From RH-AL1 sp964244495 (GTDB lineage: Bacteria; Pseudomonadota; Alphaproteobacteria; Rhizobiales; Beijerinckiaceae), in contig CAXTIU010000006.1 in the NCBI GenBank assembly GCA_964244495.1, positions 163,402-227,401 of the forward strand: a stretch of DNA of 64,000 nucleotides. Direction: 5' to 3'. Of the stretch, positions 1 to 10,645 are shown one piece after another; positions within the stretch are counted from its first letter, which is position 1, and each line of letters begins with the position of its first letter. The position numbers were made by a program, and so were the translations under genes. Below the pieces are notes generated by a model that saw nothing but the letters and a program-made list of their open reading frames with translations, was not told the DNA's origin and made no database searches.

Positions 1-2475
<2,475 letters not shown>

Positions 2476-2731
2476 GGGGGATCCGTTTCTGTCGAGCCTC
2501 GGCCGCCATCGGGGCTGCCTCTTCGCCGCCCTTCTATCAACTTTCACGCCACTCGCGTTTCGCGTCGCCTGCGACGGATCACGCCCGACGGCCACGAATC
2601 CGCCGAAAAAACCCGAGGAGGGTTGATGCCGCCGCCACTTAGCCGATTGCAAACGGTTCGCGGGTGAGCCATGTCTTGCGAGGTGCCGGTCCGCTGATCG
2701 GGCCTGACGGAGGACGGGTAGACTGATCAAC

Positions 2732-3154
2732 GTGGTTTCGAGTGAGGCGCCCGCGCCTCCCCCGCCGACCGGCCGGCAGGCTGCAGGTGGATCGCAGGTC
2801 CCGAACGGATCGCAGGTCGCGGACGGGGCTCTCGTGCACATCGTGATGGGTAGTCTCGACGATGCGAAAGCCGAGGACACCACCTTGATCGATTTGAACG
2901 GAAAGACCTCGATCGCCGACGCGATGGTGGTCACCACGGGGCGCTCCAACGTTCATGTCAACGCCATCGCCGATCGCGTGCTGCGGGACATCAAGGCCGC
3001 CGGCCTCGGCCTGCCGAAGGTCGAGGGCCTGGTGAACGGCGACTGGGTGCTGATCGACGCGGGCGACGTGATCGTCCACGTGTTCCGTCCCGAGGTGCGC
3101 CAGTTCTACAATCTCGAGAAGATGTGGGGATCGGATCGGCCGAACGCGATCTGA
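2732..3154 (+). CDS. rsfS: Ribosomal silencing factor RsfS
   Basis: RsfS (Iojap/YbeB family) binds ribosomal protein uL14 and blocks subunit joining when nutrients are scarce. The 140-residue product has the whole domain from about residue 35 (VMGSLDDAKAEDTTLIDL) through ADAMVVTTGRSNVHVNAIAD to the C-terminal DVIVHVFRPEVRQFYNLEKMW. A GTG at 2732 opens the frame; the first 30 residues are a low-complexity Gly/Ser/Gln leader containing a short direct DNA repeat (ggatcgcaggtc, near 2790 and 2808), so a start further downstream is possible. It is followed by rlmH after 28 bp, the common arrangement in alphaproteobacteria. Confidence 0.93.
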   Translation: MVSSEAPAPPPPTGRQAAGGSQVPNGSQVADGALVHIVMGSLDDAKAEDTTLIDLNGKTSIADAMVVTTGRSNVHVNAIADRVLRDIKAAGLGLPKVEGLVNGDWVLIDAGDVIVHVFRPEVRQFYNLEKMWGSDRPNAI

Positions 3155-3182
3155 GCCACGGCACCGTTGCTCCGGCTGATCG

Positions 3183-3662
3183 ATGCTTCGGCTGAGCCTC
3201 GTCTGCATTGGCCGCGTCAAGGCTGGCCCTGAGCGTGAGCTTGCCGCGCGCTACCTGGAACGAGCCCGGCTGGCCGGACGCTCCATCGGCCTCGCGGTCG
3301 CCGTGCGCGAACTCGATGAATCACGGGCGCGCCGCGCCGAGGATCGCCGGGCGGAGGAAGCCGCGGCCATCCATGCCGCCGCCGGGTCGGACACCCGCCT
3401 CCTCGTCCTCGACGAGAGGGGGGAGGCGATCGGCAGCGACGCTTTCGCGGCGCTCCTTGATCGCGCGCGGACCGGCGGCCGGGAACTGGCGCTGGTCGTC
3501 GGGGGTCCCGACGGGCTCGATCCGGCGCTGCTCGAGGCGGCGTCGGCCCGCATCGCCTTCGGGGCGATGACGTGGCCGCACCAGTTGGTGCGGATCATGG
3601 CGAGCGAGCAAGTCTACCGGGCGATCACCATTCTCGCCGGCCACCCCTATCATCGTGCGTGA
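3183..3662 (+). CDS. rlmH: 23S rRNA (pseudouridine-1915 N3)-methyltransferase RlmH
   Basis: SPOUT-class methyltransferase that uses SAM to methylate pseudouridine 1915 of 23S rRNA in assembled ribosomes. 159 residues, the usual size. Diagnostic blocks are LLVLDERGEAIGSDAFA (near residue 78), LVVGGPDGLDPALL (SAM-binding knot) and the C-terminal MTWPHQLVRIMASEQVYRA followed by LAGHPYHRA, which is nearly invariant in the family. Immediately downstream of rsfS, so the two ribosome factors are probably co-transcribed. Confidence 0.96.
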   Translation: MLRLSLVCIGRVKAGPERELAARYLERARLAGRSIGLAVAVRELDESRARRAEDRRAEEAAAIHAAAGSDTRLLVLDERGEAIGSDAFAALLDRARTGGRELALVVGGPDGLDPALLEAASARIAFGAMTWPHQLVRIMASEQVYRAITILAGHPYHRA

Positions 3663-3822
3663 CGCGTGGGCTGCGGGCTCGCGACTTGGATCGCCCCGAT
3701 CCCCGAGCGATCCTCGCGGCGCCGTTGTTACGACACGATCGCGTCATTTGGCTTTCCCTTAATCTTCACGCGATATCCTTCGGACGGCATGCCCGTCCGC
3801 CGCACGGGAGCCGGAGGCGACG

Positions 3823-5205
3823 ATGCCGGGACGAATGGGACGACGCCTCGGCGCGGCCGTGCTCGCCCTGCTGCCGTCGCTGGCGGGACAGGCCGCGGGC
3901 GAAACGCCGCAACAGCCCGCCGAGTCCTACCACCTGCGCGGCCTGCCCGAGGCGGATCGAGATCCGCCGGGGCGGATCCCTTCGCGAACCGTGGCGGCGC
4001 CCACCGACGCGACGGGCCAGACGCCCGCCATGCCGGACCGCGTCAAGCTGAAGGCCTCGCTCATCGAGGCGACGGCCAAGCTCGCCGCCACCGAAACGGC
4101 CATCGCCGACGCCCAGGCACGGCTCGACGCTTTGACGGCGAGCGAGGCGGCCAAGAAGGGGGTGCTGGAAGGCCGGCAGGCGGTGGTCGCGGAACTGCTG
4201 GCCGCCTTGCAGCGCATGGGCCGCAAACCGCCGCCGGCCCTGCTCGTCGACCCCGGCGACGCGCTGAAGGCGGTGCGAAGCTCCATGCTGCTGGGCGCCG
4301 TGCTGCCGGGCATGCGGGCGGATGTCGATCGGCTTCTGGGCGATCTGGCGGCGCTCGCCCGCGCGCGGGAGGACGTTCAGGCGGCCAAGCGGAAACTCGA
4401 CGCCGACCTCGCCGTGATCAGCGACGAGCGGGAACGGCTCGGAGCCCTCGTCGCGCTTCGCCAGAACGCGTCGGGGTCCACGCAGGCGGAGCGCGACGCC
4501 GAGCGCGACAAGGCCCGGCAGGTCGCCGAGCAGGCCGGATCGTTCAAGGACCTGCTAGGCCGGATGGAACGCGACAGCGCCCCCGTCGCCAAGGGGGCGG
4601 AGGCGGCACGCCGCGCCGACGCGCTGGCGGCCCCGGCGCCGGACGGCGCCGCTCCCGGAGACGCGCCGGGCGGCCTCGCGAGCTCGACGGGAGCGCCGGA
4701 CGGCGGAACGGACCCGAAAGCGATGCCGTTCAAGGACCCCGCCCGGCTCGCTCCCGCAATCGCCTTCGCCGCCACCAAAGGGCTGCTGCCGGTGCCGGTC
4801 AGCGGCACCTTGCTGCGCCGGTTCGGCGAGGACGACGGGCTCGGTGGCACGGAGAAGGGCGCCTTGTTCGCGACGCTGCCGAGCGCCGTGGTGGCGTCCC
4901 CGGCGGACGGCTGGATCGCCTACGCCGGCCCCTATCGAAGCTACGGCCAGCTGCTGATCCTCAACACGGGCGCCGGCTACTATATAGTCCTTGCCGGTAT
5001 GGAGCGGATCAACGTAGATTTGGGCCAGTTCGTTCTGGCCGGCGAACCGATCGCCATCATGGGTGACGGGTCGAGGAAAACTGCCGCCGCCATCGCCCTT
5101 GGTGCCGCGCAGCCCGTCCTTTACGTGGAATTCCGAAAAGACGGGGCGACCATCGATCCGGGCCCATGGTGGGCGAAGCCGGAGCTTCAAAAGGTTCGCG
5201 GATGA
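3823..5205 (+). CDS. EnvC-like murein hydrolase activator (degenerate LytM/M23)
   Basis: Periplasmic activator of cell-division amidases. 460 residues: signal peptide at 1-26 (MGRRLGAAVLALLPSLAGQAAG), a long coiled coil from about 65 to 250 (regular heptads, with KLKASLIEATAKLAATETAI), an Ala/Gly/Pro linker, then a LytM domain from about 325 (VPVSGTLLRRFGEDDGLGGT). The zinc-binding His-x3-Asp and HxH of active M23 peptidases are absent, as expected for EnvC-type activators rather than hydrolases. The start has a good Shine-Dalgarno (ggaggcgacg). The stop codon overlaps the ctpA start (ATGA at 5202-5205), so translation is probably coupled. Confidence 0.88.
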   Translation: MPGRMGRRLGAAVLALLPSLAGQAAGETPQQPAESYHLRGLPEADRDPPGRIPSRTVAAPTDATGQTPAMPDRVKLKASLIEATAKLAATETAIADAQARLDALTASEAAKKGVLEGRQAVVAELLAALQRMGRKPPPALLVDPGDALKAVRSSMLLGAVLPGMRADVDRLLGDLAALARAREDVQAAKRKLDADLAVISDERERLGALVALRQNASGSTQAERDAERDKARQVAEQAGSFKDLLGRMERDSAPVAKGAEAARRADALAAPAPDGAAPGDAPGGLASSTGAPDGGTDPKAMPFKDPARLAPAIAFAATKGLLPVPVSGTLLRRFGEDDGLGGTEKGALFATLPSAVVASPADGWIAYAGPYRSYGQLLILNTGAGYYIVLAGMERINVDLGQFVLAGEPIAIMGDGSRKTAAAIALGAAQPVLYVEFRKDGATIDPGPWWAKPELQKVRG

Positions 5206-6632
5206 TGCGCAAAGTTTCGCTCGTGTTGCTGGGTGCGGCCCTGGGAGCGTCTTCCGTCACCCTGGGGACGCAGACCCACCTGCTCACCGGCGCAAAGGCG
5301 GCCGCTTCCGACACCTACCGCAGCCTCAACCTGTTCGGCGATGTCTTCGAGAAGATCCGCACGGATTACGTCGAGAAACCGGAGGACCAGAAGCTCGTCG
5401 AGGCGGCGATCAACGGCATGCTGACCTCGCTCGACCCGCATTCCTCCTACATGGACGCCAAGAGCTTCCGCGACATGCAGGTGCAGACGCGCGGCGAGTT
5501 CGGTGGCCTCGGGATCGAGGTCACGCAGGACGACGGCATCCTGAAGGTCGTCACGCCCATCGACGACACGCCGGCCTCGAAAGCCGGGATCCTGTCGGGC
5601 GACCTGATCGGCGCGATCGACGGCGAGCAGGTGTCCGGCATGACCCTCAACCAGGCGGTCGACAAGATGCGCGGCGCCGTCAACACGCCCGTGACGCTGA
5701 AGATCCTGCGCGGAGCCAAGAAGGATCCGGTGGACGTGAAGCTGGTGCGCGCGGTGATCACCATCAAGTCGGTGCGCAACAAGATCGAGGACGGCGACAT
5801 CGGCTACATCCGCATCACGCAATTCAACGAGCAGACCTACGACGGCGTGAAGGAGGCGATTGACAAGTTCCAGAAGGATATCCCCAACGACAAGTTCAAG
5901 GGCTACATCCTCGACCTGCGCAACAACCCCGGCGGCCTGCTCGACCAGTCGATCGCCGTGTCGAACGCCTTCATCGACAAGGGCGAGATCGTCTCGACGC
6001 GCGGCCGCAACGCCGACGAGACCCAGCGCTATAACGCCCGGCCGGGCGACATCTCGCGCGGCAAGCCGCTGGTGGTGCTGGTCAACGGCGGCTCGGCGTC
6101 GGCCTCCGAGATCGTCGCCGGGGCGCTGCAGGACCACAAGCGCGGCACGATCATGGGCACGCGCTCCTTCGGCAAGGGATCGGTGCAGACGATCATCCCG
6201 CTCGGCCAGAGCAACGGGGCGATCCGGCTGACCACGGCGCGCTACTACACGCCCTCCGGCCGCTCGATCCAAGCCAAGGGCATCGAGCCGGACGTGATGA
6301 TCGTCGAGGACACCCCGGCCGACCTCAAGGGCAAGGACGAGACCAAGGGCGAAGCGTCGCTGAAGGGACACCTGCTCAACGGCGCGGAGGAGCACGGCTC
6401 GGGCGCCTACGTTTCGCCGGACCCGGCCAAGGACAACCAGCTGATCGCGGCAGAGGACCTGCTGCGCGGCATCAAGTACACGGCCAACGCGACGCCCACC
6501 AATCCGATGCCGGCGGCACCGATGCCGGCGGGACCGCTTGCCACCACCGTCCAGCCCGGCGCGCCGGCGCCGGCGGCGCCGACCACCGGCGGTACGCCGA
6601 GCGAGCCGCCGCCGGCCAAGCTGACGAAGTGA
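5202..6632 (+). CDS. ctpA: C-terminal processing peptidase, S41 family
   Basis: Periplasmic serine protease of the CtpA/Prc family that trims C-termini of envelope proteins. From the ATG at 5202 it has 476 residues: an N-terminal signal/anchor (KVSLVLLGAALGASSVTLG), a PDZ domain about 85-165 (FGGLGIEVTQDDGILKVVTP) and the S41 catalytic core with the nucleophilic Ser in NGGSASASEIVAGAL and the general-base Lys in RSFGKGSVQTIIPLG. The C-terminal 60 residues are Pro/Ala-rich and probably disordered. It overlaps envC by 4 bp. A GTG start 12 codons upstream is possible, but the ATGA overlap favours 5202. Pairing with EnvC suggests a role in activator turnover (inference). Confidence 0.95.
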   Translation: MMRKVSLVLLGAALGASSVTLGTQTHLLTGAKAAASDTYRSLNLFGDVFEKIRTDYVEKPEDQKLVEAAINGMLTSLDPHSSYMDAKSFRDMQVQTRGEFGGLGIEVTQDDGILKVVTPIDDTPASKAGILSGDLIGAIDGEQVSGMTLNQAVDKMRGAVNTPVTLKILRGAKKDPVDVKLVRAVITIKSVRNKIEDGDIGYIRITQFNEQTYDGVKEAIDKFQKDIPNDKFKGYILDLRNNPGGLLDQSIAVSNAFIDKGEIVSTRGRNADETQRYNARPGDISRGKPLVVLVNGGSASASEIVAGALQDHKRGTIMGTRSFGKGSVQTIIPLGQSNGAIRLTTARYYTPSGRSIQAKGIEPDVMIVEDTPADLKGKDETKGEASLKGHLLNGAEEHGSGAYVSPDPAKDNQLIAAEDLLRGIKYTANATPTNPMPAAPMPAGPLATTVQPGAPAPAAPTTGGTPSEPPPAKLTK

Positions 6633-6850
6633 CGCGCGGCGCGACGCCGGTTCAGCCGCGACCGGGGCGGCGCCACCGCCGACCTGGGTCCGAGGGATCG
6701 CCTCCGAAGTGAGCGCCGTCGGGGCAATGGCGCCCGAAGTGGTCGCGTGGCCCATCGGGGATGGTCGTCGCGATCTTCCCGACCGCGCGCTACAAGGGCG
6801 GTCGAGGCCATGACGAATCGCTGTCGCGCCGCCGCACGGAGACCGGTCCG

Positions 6851-7999
6851 ATGGATCTGAATGCGCCACTCGGCACGACGCCGACGCCCCGCCGCAAGCG
6901 ACGCGCCGGCTCACGGCTGGCCCTCGGACTGGGCGCGGCGGCGGTCGCAACGGGTGGGATCGCTTACGGGTTGCTCACCGCGAACCCGCGCGGCGGCGAG
7001 CCAACCGCGGTCGCGACCATCGTCAGGCCGCAGCCGAAACCCGTCGCCGCCCCCGATCCGATGCCCACCGGATCGGTCGCCCCCCATCCGCCGGAACGTC
7101 CGGCTTTTGTCGGCCCCGAGGCGGGGTCGGATACGGCCACGGTGGAAGGCGGGGTGAAGGTGTTTCGCGGCGCTCGTCCGGACGGCGCGGCGCCGCAGCG
7201 GGACGCGGCGAACGGCGGCCCGCTCGTCATCGACGTTTCGAAAGCCCTCGACGGCGCCCGAAAGCCCACCACGACGGCCGCCCGCCCGACGCCGGCGAGA
7301 CCCCGCGTGGCGATCTTCGTCGGGGGCATGGGACTGAGCGCCGGCGCGACGCGCGAGGCCATCGACACGATGCCGGCGGCCGTGACCCTGGCCTTCGTCG
7401 CCACCGGCGAAGGTTCGCCCGCCGCGGTGGACGCGGCCCGGACCAAAGGCCACGAGGTGCTCCTGCAGCTGCCGATGGAGAGCGTCGCGGCGTCCGCCGA
7501 GGCCCGGCGCAGCCTCGGCCCGCACAGCCTCACGGCCACCGAGCCGGCCGCCGCGCTGAACGCGGACCTCGATTGGCTGCTGGGGCGCTTCAAGGGGTAC
7601 GACGGCGTGACCAACCTGCTCGGCGCGCCGGTGACGGAGGCACCGGCGGCGATGACCGGCGTGCTGAAGTCGGTCGCCGCCCGTGGCTTGTTCTACGTCG
7701 ACGACGGCACCTCGCGGCGCTCCCTCGCAACGGCGCTCGCCCCGGGGATCGGCGTGCCGGCGGCGCGCGCCGACATCGTGCTCGACGCGACCGCCGATCC
7801 GGCGGTCGTGCAAGCCAACCTCGACGCGCTCGTCGCGCTCGCGCGGCGCAAGGGCGCGGCGATCGGCATGGCGAGCGGCCTGCCCGACCACCTCGCCGCC
7901 ATCGCCCGCTACGCCGGCGGCCTCGGCCAGCAGGGCGTCGAGCTGGTGCCGGTCGGCGCGATCGCGCGAGGCACCAGCGACGTGACGGCGGCCCGATGA
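6851..7999 (+). CDS. Divergent polysaccharide deacetylase (YibQ-like)
   Basis: Membrane-anchored periplasmic protein of the divergent polysaccharide deacetylase family (DUF610/YibQ). 382 residues from the ATG at 6851: basic N-terminus, one membrane segment (LALGLGAAAVATGGIAYGLL, about residues 20-42), a Pro/Ala-rich linker, then the NodB-like barrel from about 150 (PRVAIFVGGMGLSAGATREA). The usual opening Asp pair is not obvious here (FVGGMG), in line with its divergent, possibly non-catalytic status. Position after envC and ctpA is conserved in Hyphomicrobiales. Its stop overlaps the rppH start (ATGA, 7996-7999). Confidence 0.85.
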   Translation: MDLNAPLGTTPTPRRKRRAGSRLALGLGAAAVATGGIAYGLLTANPRGGEPTAVATIVRPQPKPVAAPDPMPTGSVAPHPPERPAFVGPEAGSDTATVEGGVKVFRGARPDGAAPQRDAANGGPLVIDVSKALDGARKPTTTAARPTPARPRVAIFVGGMGLSAGATREAIDTMPAAVTLAFVATGEGSPAAVDAARTKGHEVLLQLPMESVAASAEARRSLGPHSLTATEPAAALNADLDWLLGRFKGYDGVTNLLGAPVTEAPAAMTGVLKSVAARGLFYVDDGTSRRSLATALAPGIGVPAARADIVLDATADPAVVQANLDALVALARRKGAAIGMASGLPDHLAAIARYAGGLGQQGVELVPVGAIARGTSDVTAAR

Positions 8000-8511
8000 C
8001 CGAGCATCCCCGCGACTTCGGCAACTACAGGCCCGGCGTCGGCATCATGCTGCTGAACGCCGACGGCTACGTCTTCATCGGCCGCCGCCGCCCGAAGCGG
8101 GGAACGGACGCGGCCGGCAACGCCCACCTGTGGCAGATGCCGCAAGGCGGCATCGATCCCGGCGAGGCCCCGCTCGACGCCGCGCTCCGCGAACTGGCGG
8201 AGGAAACCAACGTCACCTCCGTCACCGTGCTCGCCGAGGCGCCGAGCTGGTACAGCTACGACCTGCCCTACGACGCCTCCAAGAAGGCGTGGCGCGGCCG
8301 CTACCACGGCCAGCGCCAGAAATGGTTCGCCCTGCGGTTCACCGGCGCCGACAGCGAGATCAACGTCGTCGCGCCGTCCGGCGGCTTCAAGCCGGAGTTC
8401 GACGGATGGCGCTGGGCGCGCATGGACACGTTGCCCGATCTCATCATCCCCTTCAAGCGGCCGGTGTACGAGCGGGTCGTGGAGACGTTCGCGCGCTTCG
8501 CCGGCGCTTGA
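7996..8511 (+). CDS. rppH: RNA pyrophosphohydrolase RppH
   Basis: Nudix hydrolase that removes pyrophosphate from 5' ends of transcripts and so starts mRNA decay. 171 residues. Typical N-terminus (YRPGVGIMLLNADGYVFIG) and a complete Nudix box: GGIDPGEAPLDAALRELAEE (GX5EX7REXXEE). The C-terminal WRWARMDTLPDLIIPFKRPV also matches the family. The frame is open well upstream, but that stretch is out-of-frame coding DNA of the deacetylase; the ATG at 7996, overlapping that gene's stop, is the start. Confidence 0.96.
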   Translation: MTEHPRDFGNYRPGVGIMLLNADGYVFIGRRRPKRGTDAAGNAHLWQMPQGGIDPGEAPLDAALRELAEETNVTSVTVLAEAPSWYSYDLPYDASKKAWRGRYHGQRQKWFALRFTGADSEINVVAPSGGFKPEFDGWRWARMDTLPDLIIPFKRPVYERVVETFARFAGA

Positions 8512-8528
8512 GGAGCGGGCTTGCTTCG

Positions 8529-9191
8529 TCACCGGGCTGGATCGGGCTTCGCCTCAAGGCCCGCCAGCAGCGCGTCGACGGCGGGCAGGATGTTGGCGAC
8601 GATGGTGTCGACGCCTCGGGCGTTGGGGTGCAGCCCGTCCGGCAGGTGCTGGCCGCTGTCGCCCATGATGCCCTGGAGGAAGAAGGGGTAGAGCGGCACG
8701 CCGTAGCGCTTGGCGAGCGTGGGATAGATGGCATCGAAGGCGGTGCCGTAAGCCCGGCCGAGGCTGGGCGCCGCCCTCATGCCGGCGAGCAGCACGGGGA
8801 CGTGCTTCGATTGGAGGCTGGCGAGCATCTTGGCGAGGTTGTCGGCGGGGATCCGCGGGTCGAGGCCCCGCAGCATGTCGTTGGCGCCGAGTTCGAGGAT
8901 CACGGCGTCGGCGTCGCCGCCCAGCGTCCAGTCGAGCCGCGCGAGGCCATCCGTGGTGGTGTCGCCGGACACGCCGGCGTTGACCACGGTGACGTCGCGG
9001 CCCCGCGCCCGGAGCGCCGCCTGGAGGCGGGGCGCGAAACCCGCCGCGTCCGGCAGCTGGTAGCCGGCCATCAGGCTGTCGCCGAAGGCGACGAGGCGAA
9101 CCGGCTTGGCGAGCGCGGGCGAGGCGCCTAAGAGGATCAGGCTCGCGAGCGGCGGCATGAGCCAGCACGATCGGAGCAGGCCCGATGGCAT
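8529..9191 (-). CDS. TesA-like arylesterase / lysophospholipase, SGNH hydrolase
   Basis: Periplasmic GDSL (SGNH) esterase related to TesA, hydrolysing short acyl or aryl esters and possibly lysophospholipids. 220 residues from the ATG at 9191 with a signal peptide ending SPALA. Block I is FGDSLMAGYQL (Ser), block II NAGVSGDTTTDG, block III ELGANDMLRG, block V DGLHPNARG (Asp/His). It is convergent with rppH and divergent from the YbbA-like ATPase, the classical tesA-ybbA head-to-head arrangement. A start at 9158 would give a shorter signal sequence. Confidence 0.9.
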   Translation of the reverse strand: MPSGLLRSCWLMPPLASLILLGASPALAKPVRLVAFGDSLMAGYQLPDAAGFAPRLQAALRARGRDVTVVNAGVSGDTTTDGLARLDWTLGGDADAVILELGANDMLRGLDPRIPADNLAKMLASLQSKHVPVLLAGMRAAPSLGRAYGTAFDAIYPTLAKRYGVPLYPFFLQGIMGDSGQHLPDGLHPNARGVDTIVANILPAVDALLAGLEAKPDPAR

Positions 9192-9291
9192 GCGGCGCCG
9201 GCTTCCTCCATATGGGAGCCTGGCGCCGCGCGGCGGCGCGCCGGCGGCGCGCGCGGACGGGGCGGGACGGCGCGGGAACGTGAAGAAGATC

Positions 9292-9993
9292 ATGGCATCA
9301 CCGGCGATCGAGTTGAACAGCGTCGACCTGAGCCTGGGGCGCGGCGCGGCGCGCGTCCACATCCTGCAAGGCATAACGCTCGAAATAGCAAGCGGCGAGA
9401 CCGTCGGCCTGACCGGACCCTCGGGGTCGGGCAAGTCGACCCTGCTGATGGCGATGGCCGGGCTGGAGCGCCCCGATTCCGGCACGATCCGCGTCGAGGG
9501 GCAGGACATCGGGACGCTCGGCGAGGACGCGCTCGCCAGGTTCCGGGGCCAGCGCATCGGCATCGTGTTCCAGTCCTTCCACCTGATCCCCACCATGACC
9601 GCGCTCGAGAACGTGGCGGTGCCCCTCGAACTCGCCGGCCACCGCGACGCCTTCCCGCGCGCGAGGGCGGAGCTCGACGCGGTTGGGCTGGCGGCGCGCG
9701 CCGGCCATTACCCGGCGCAACTGTCGGGCGGCGAGCAGCAGCGGGTGGCGCTCGCCCGCGCCATCGCGCCGCGCCCGGCGATCCTGGTCGCCGACGAGCC
9801 GACCGGCAACCTCGACGAGGCGACGGGGGCCGACATCGTGGAGCTGATGTTCGCGCTGCGGCGCGAACGGGGCGCGACGCTCGTCCTCGTCACCCACGAC
9901 CTGACGCTGGCGGCGCGCTGCGACCGGACGGTCCGCCTGCGCTCGGGGCGGGTCGAGGGCGTCGCCGCGCCACGGGCGACAGCCGCGGCCTAG
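9292..9993 (+). CDS. ABC transporter ATPase, YbbA/LolD type
   Basis: ATP-binding subunit of the MacB/LolD/YbbA class. 233 residues: Walker A GPSGSGKSTLLM, Q-loop GIVFQSFHLIPTMT, signature LSGGEQQRVALARAI, Walker B ILVADEPTGNLDE, H-loop LVTHD. Head-to-head with the TesA-like gene, as in tesA-ybbA-ybbP, but the expected FtsX-like permease YbbP does not follow: the next genes are YggT and an RND pump. The partner must be elsewhere or lost. An in-frame GTG at 9280 is an alternative start. Confidence 0.9.
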   Translation: MASPAIELNSVDLSLGRGAARVHILQGITLEIASGETVGLTGPSGSGKSTLLMAMAGLERPDSGTIRVEGQDIGTLGEDALARFRGQRIGIVFQSFHLIPTMTALENVAVPLELAGHRDAFPRARAELDAVGLAARAGHYPAQLSGGEQQRVALARAIAPRPAILVADEPTGNLDEATGADIVELMFALRRERGATLVLVTHDLTLAARCDRTVRLRSGRVEGVAAPRATAAA

Positions 9994-10161
9994 GAGCATG
10001 GGCGCGCGCGCCCGCCGGCCGCCTCGACCCTCGCGAAAACCAAGCCGCCCACGTCGAGCCGGCGCGCCGGCGCTTGCTGCCCCGCTGTCCGGGCTTTAAG
10101 GGTCGCGAGCAGTCACCCCGGCCTCGGCCACATCGATCCGGCCTCGGCCGTTGGAGCTTCC

Positions 10162-10452
10162 ATGCGTGCCGTCCTCGACGTGATCCTCCTGGTCCTGCAG
10201 ATGTACACCTACGTCATCATCGTCGTGGCCATCATGTCGTGGCTCATCGCCTTCAACGTCATCAACGTCTACAACAACGTCGTTCGCACCATCTGGGACG
10301 CCCTCAACGCCGTCACGGAACCGGCGCTGCGGCCAATCCGCCGGATGCTGCCGAACTTCAGCGGCCTGGACCTGTCGCCCCTCGTTCTCCTTCTCCTGAT
10401 CTTCCTGGTCCAGGACATCATCGCCAAGTACATCTACCCCAACGTCTTCTGA
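10162..10452 (+). CDS. YggT family membrane protein
   Basis: Small inner-membrane protein of the YggT/Ycf19 family, linked in other organisms to osmotic or cell-division functions but without a defined biochemical role. 96 residues, two hydrophobic segments: LDVILLVLQMYTYVIIVVAI near the N-terminus and LSPLVLLLLIFLVQDIIAKY near the C-terminus, joined by the family motif TEPALRPIRRMLP. It stands alone between the orphan ATPase and the RND pump. Confidence 0.92.
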   Translation: MRAVLDVILLVLQMYTYVIIVVAIMSWLIAFNVINVYNNVVRTIWDALNAVTEPALRPIRRMLPNFSGLDLSPLVLLLLIFLVQDIIAKYIYPNVF

Positions 10453-10645
10453 CCGGCGCGAGCTGGACCGGCCAGCCGAACGTGTCGGATAGCACCTTCC
10501 TCACCGCGGGCTGGTTCGGCGTCGATCGGCTGTGCGCCGTTCGCGTCTGTCACGATGTCTTGAGCAGCCTTGCATGGGTCGCTCGTCTAGTGTGCAATGC
10601 GAGGGACCGTCGCGGCCCGCTTCCCCGACATGATCAGGACTTCGA

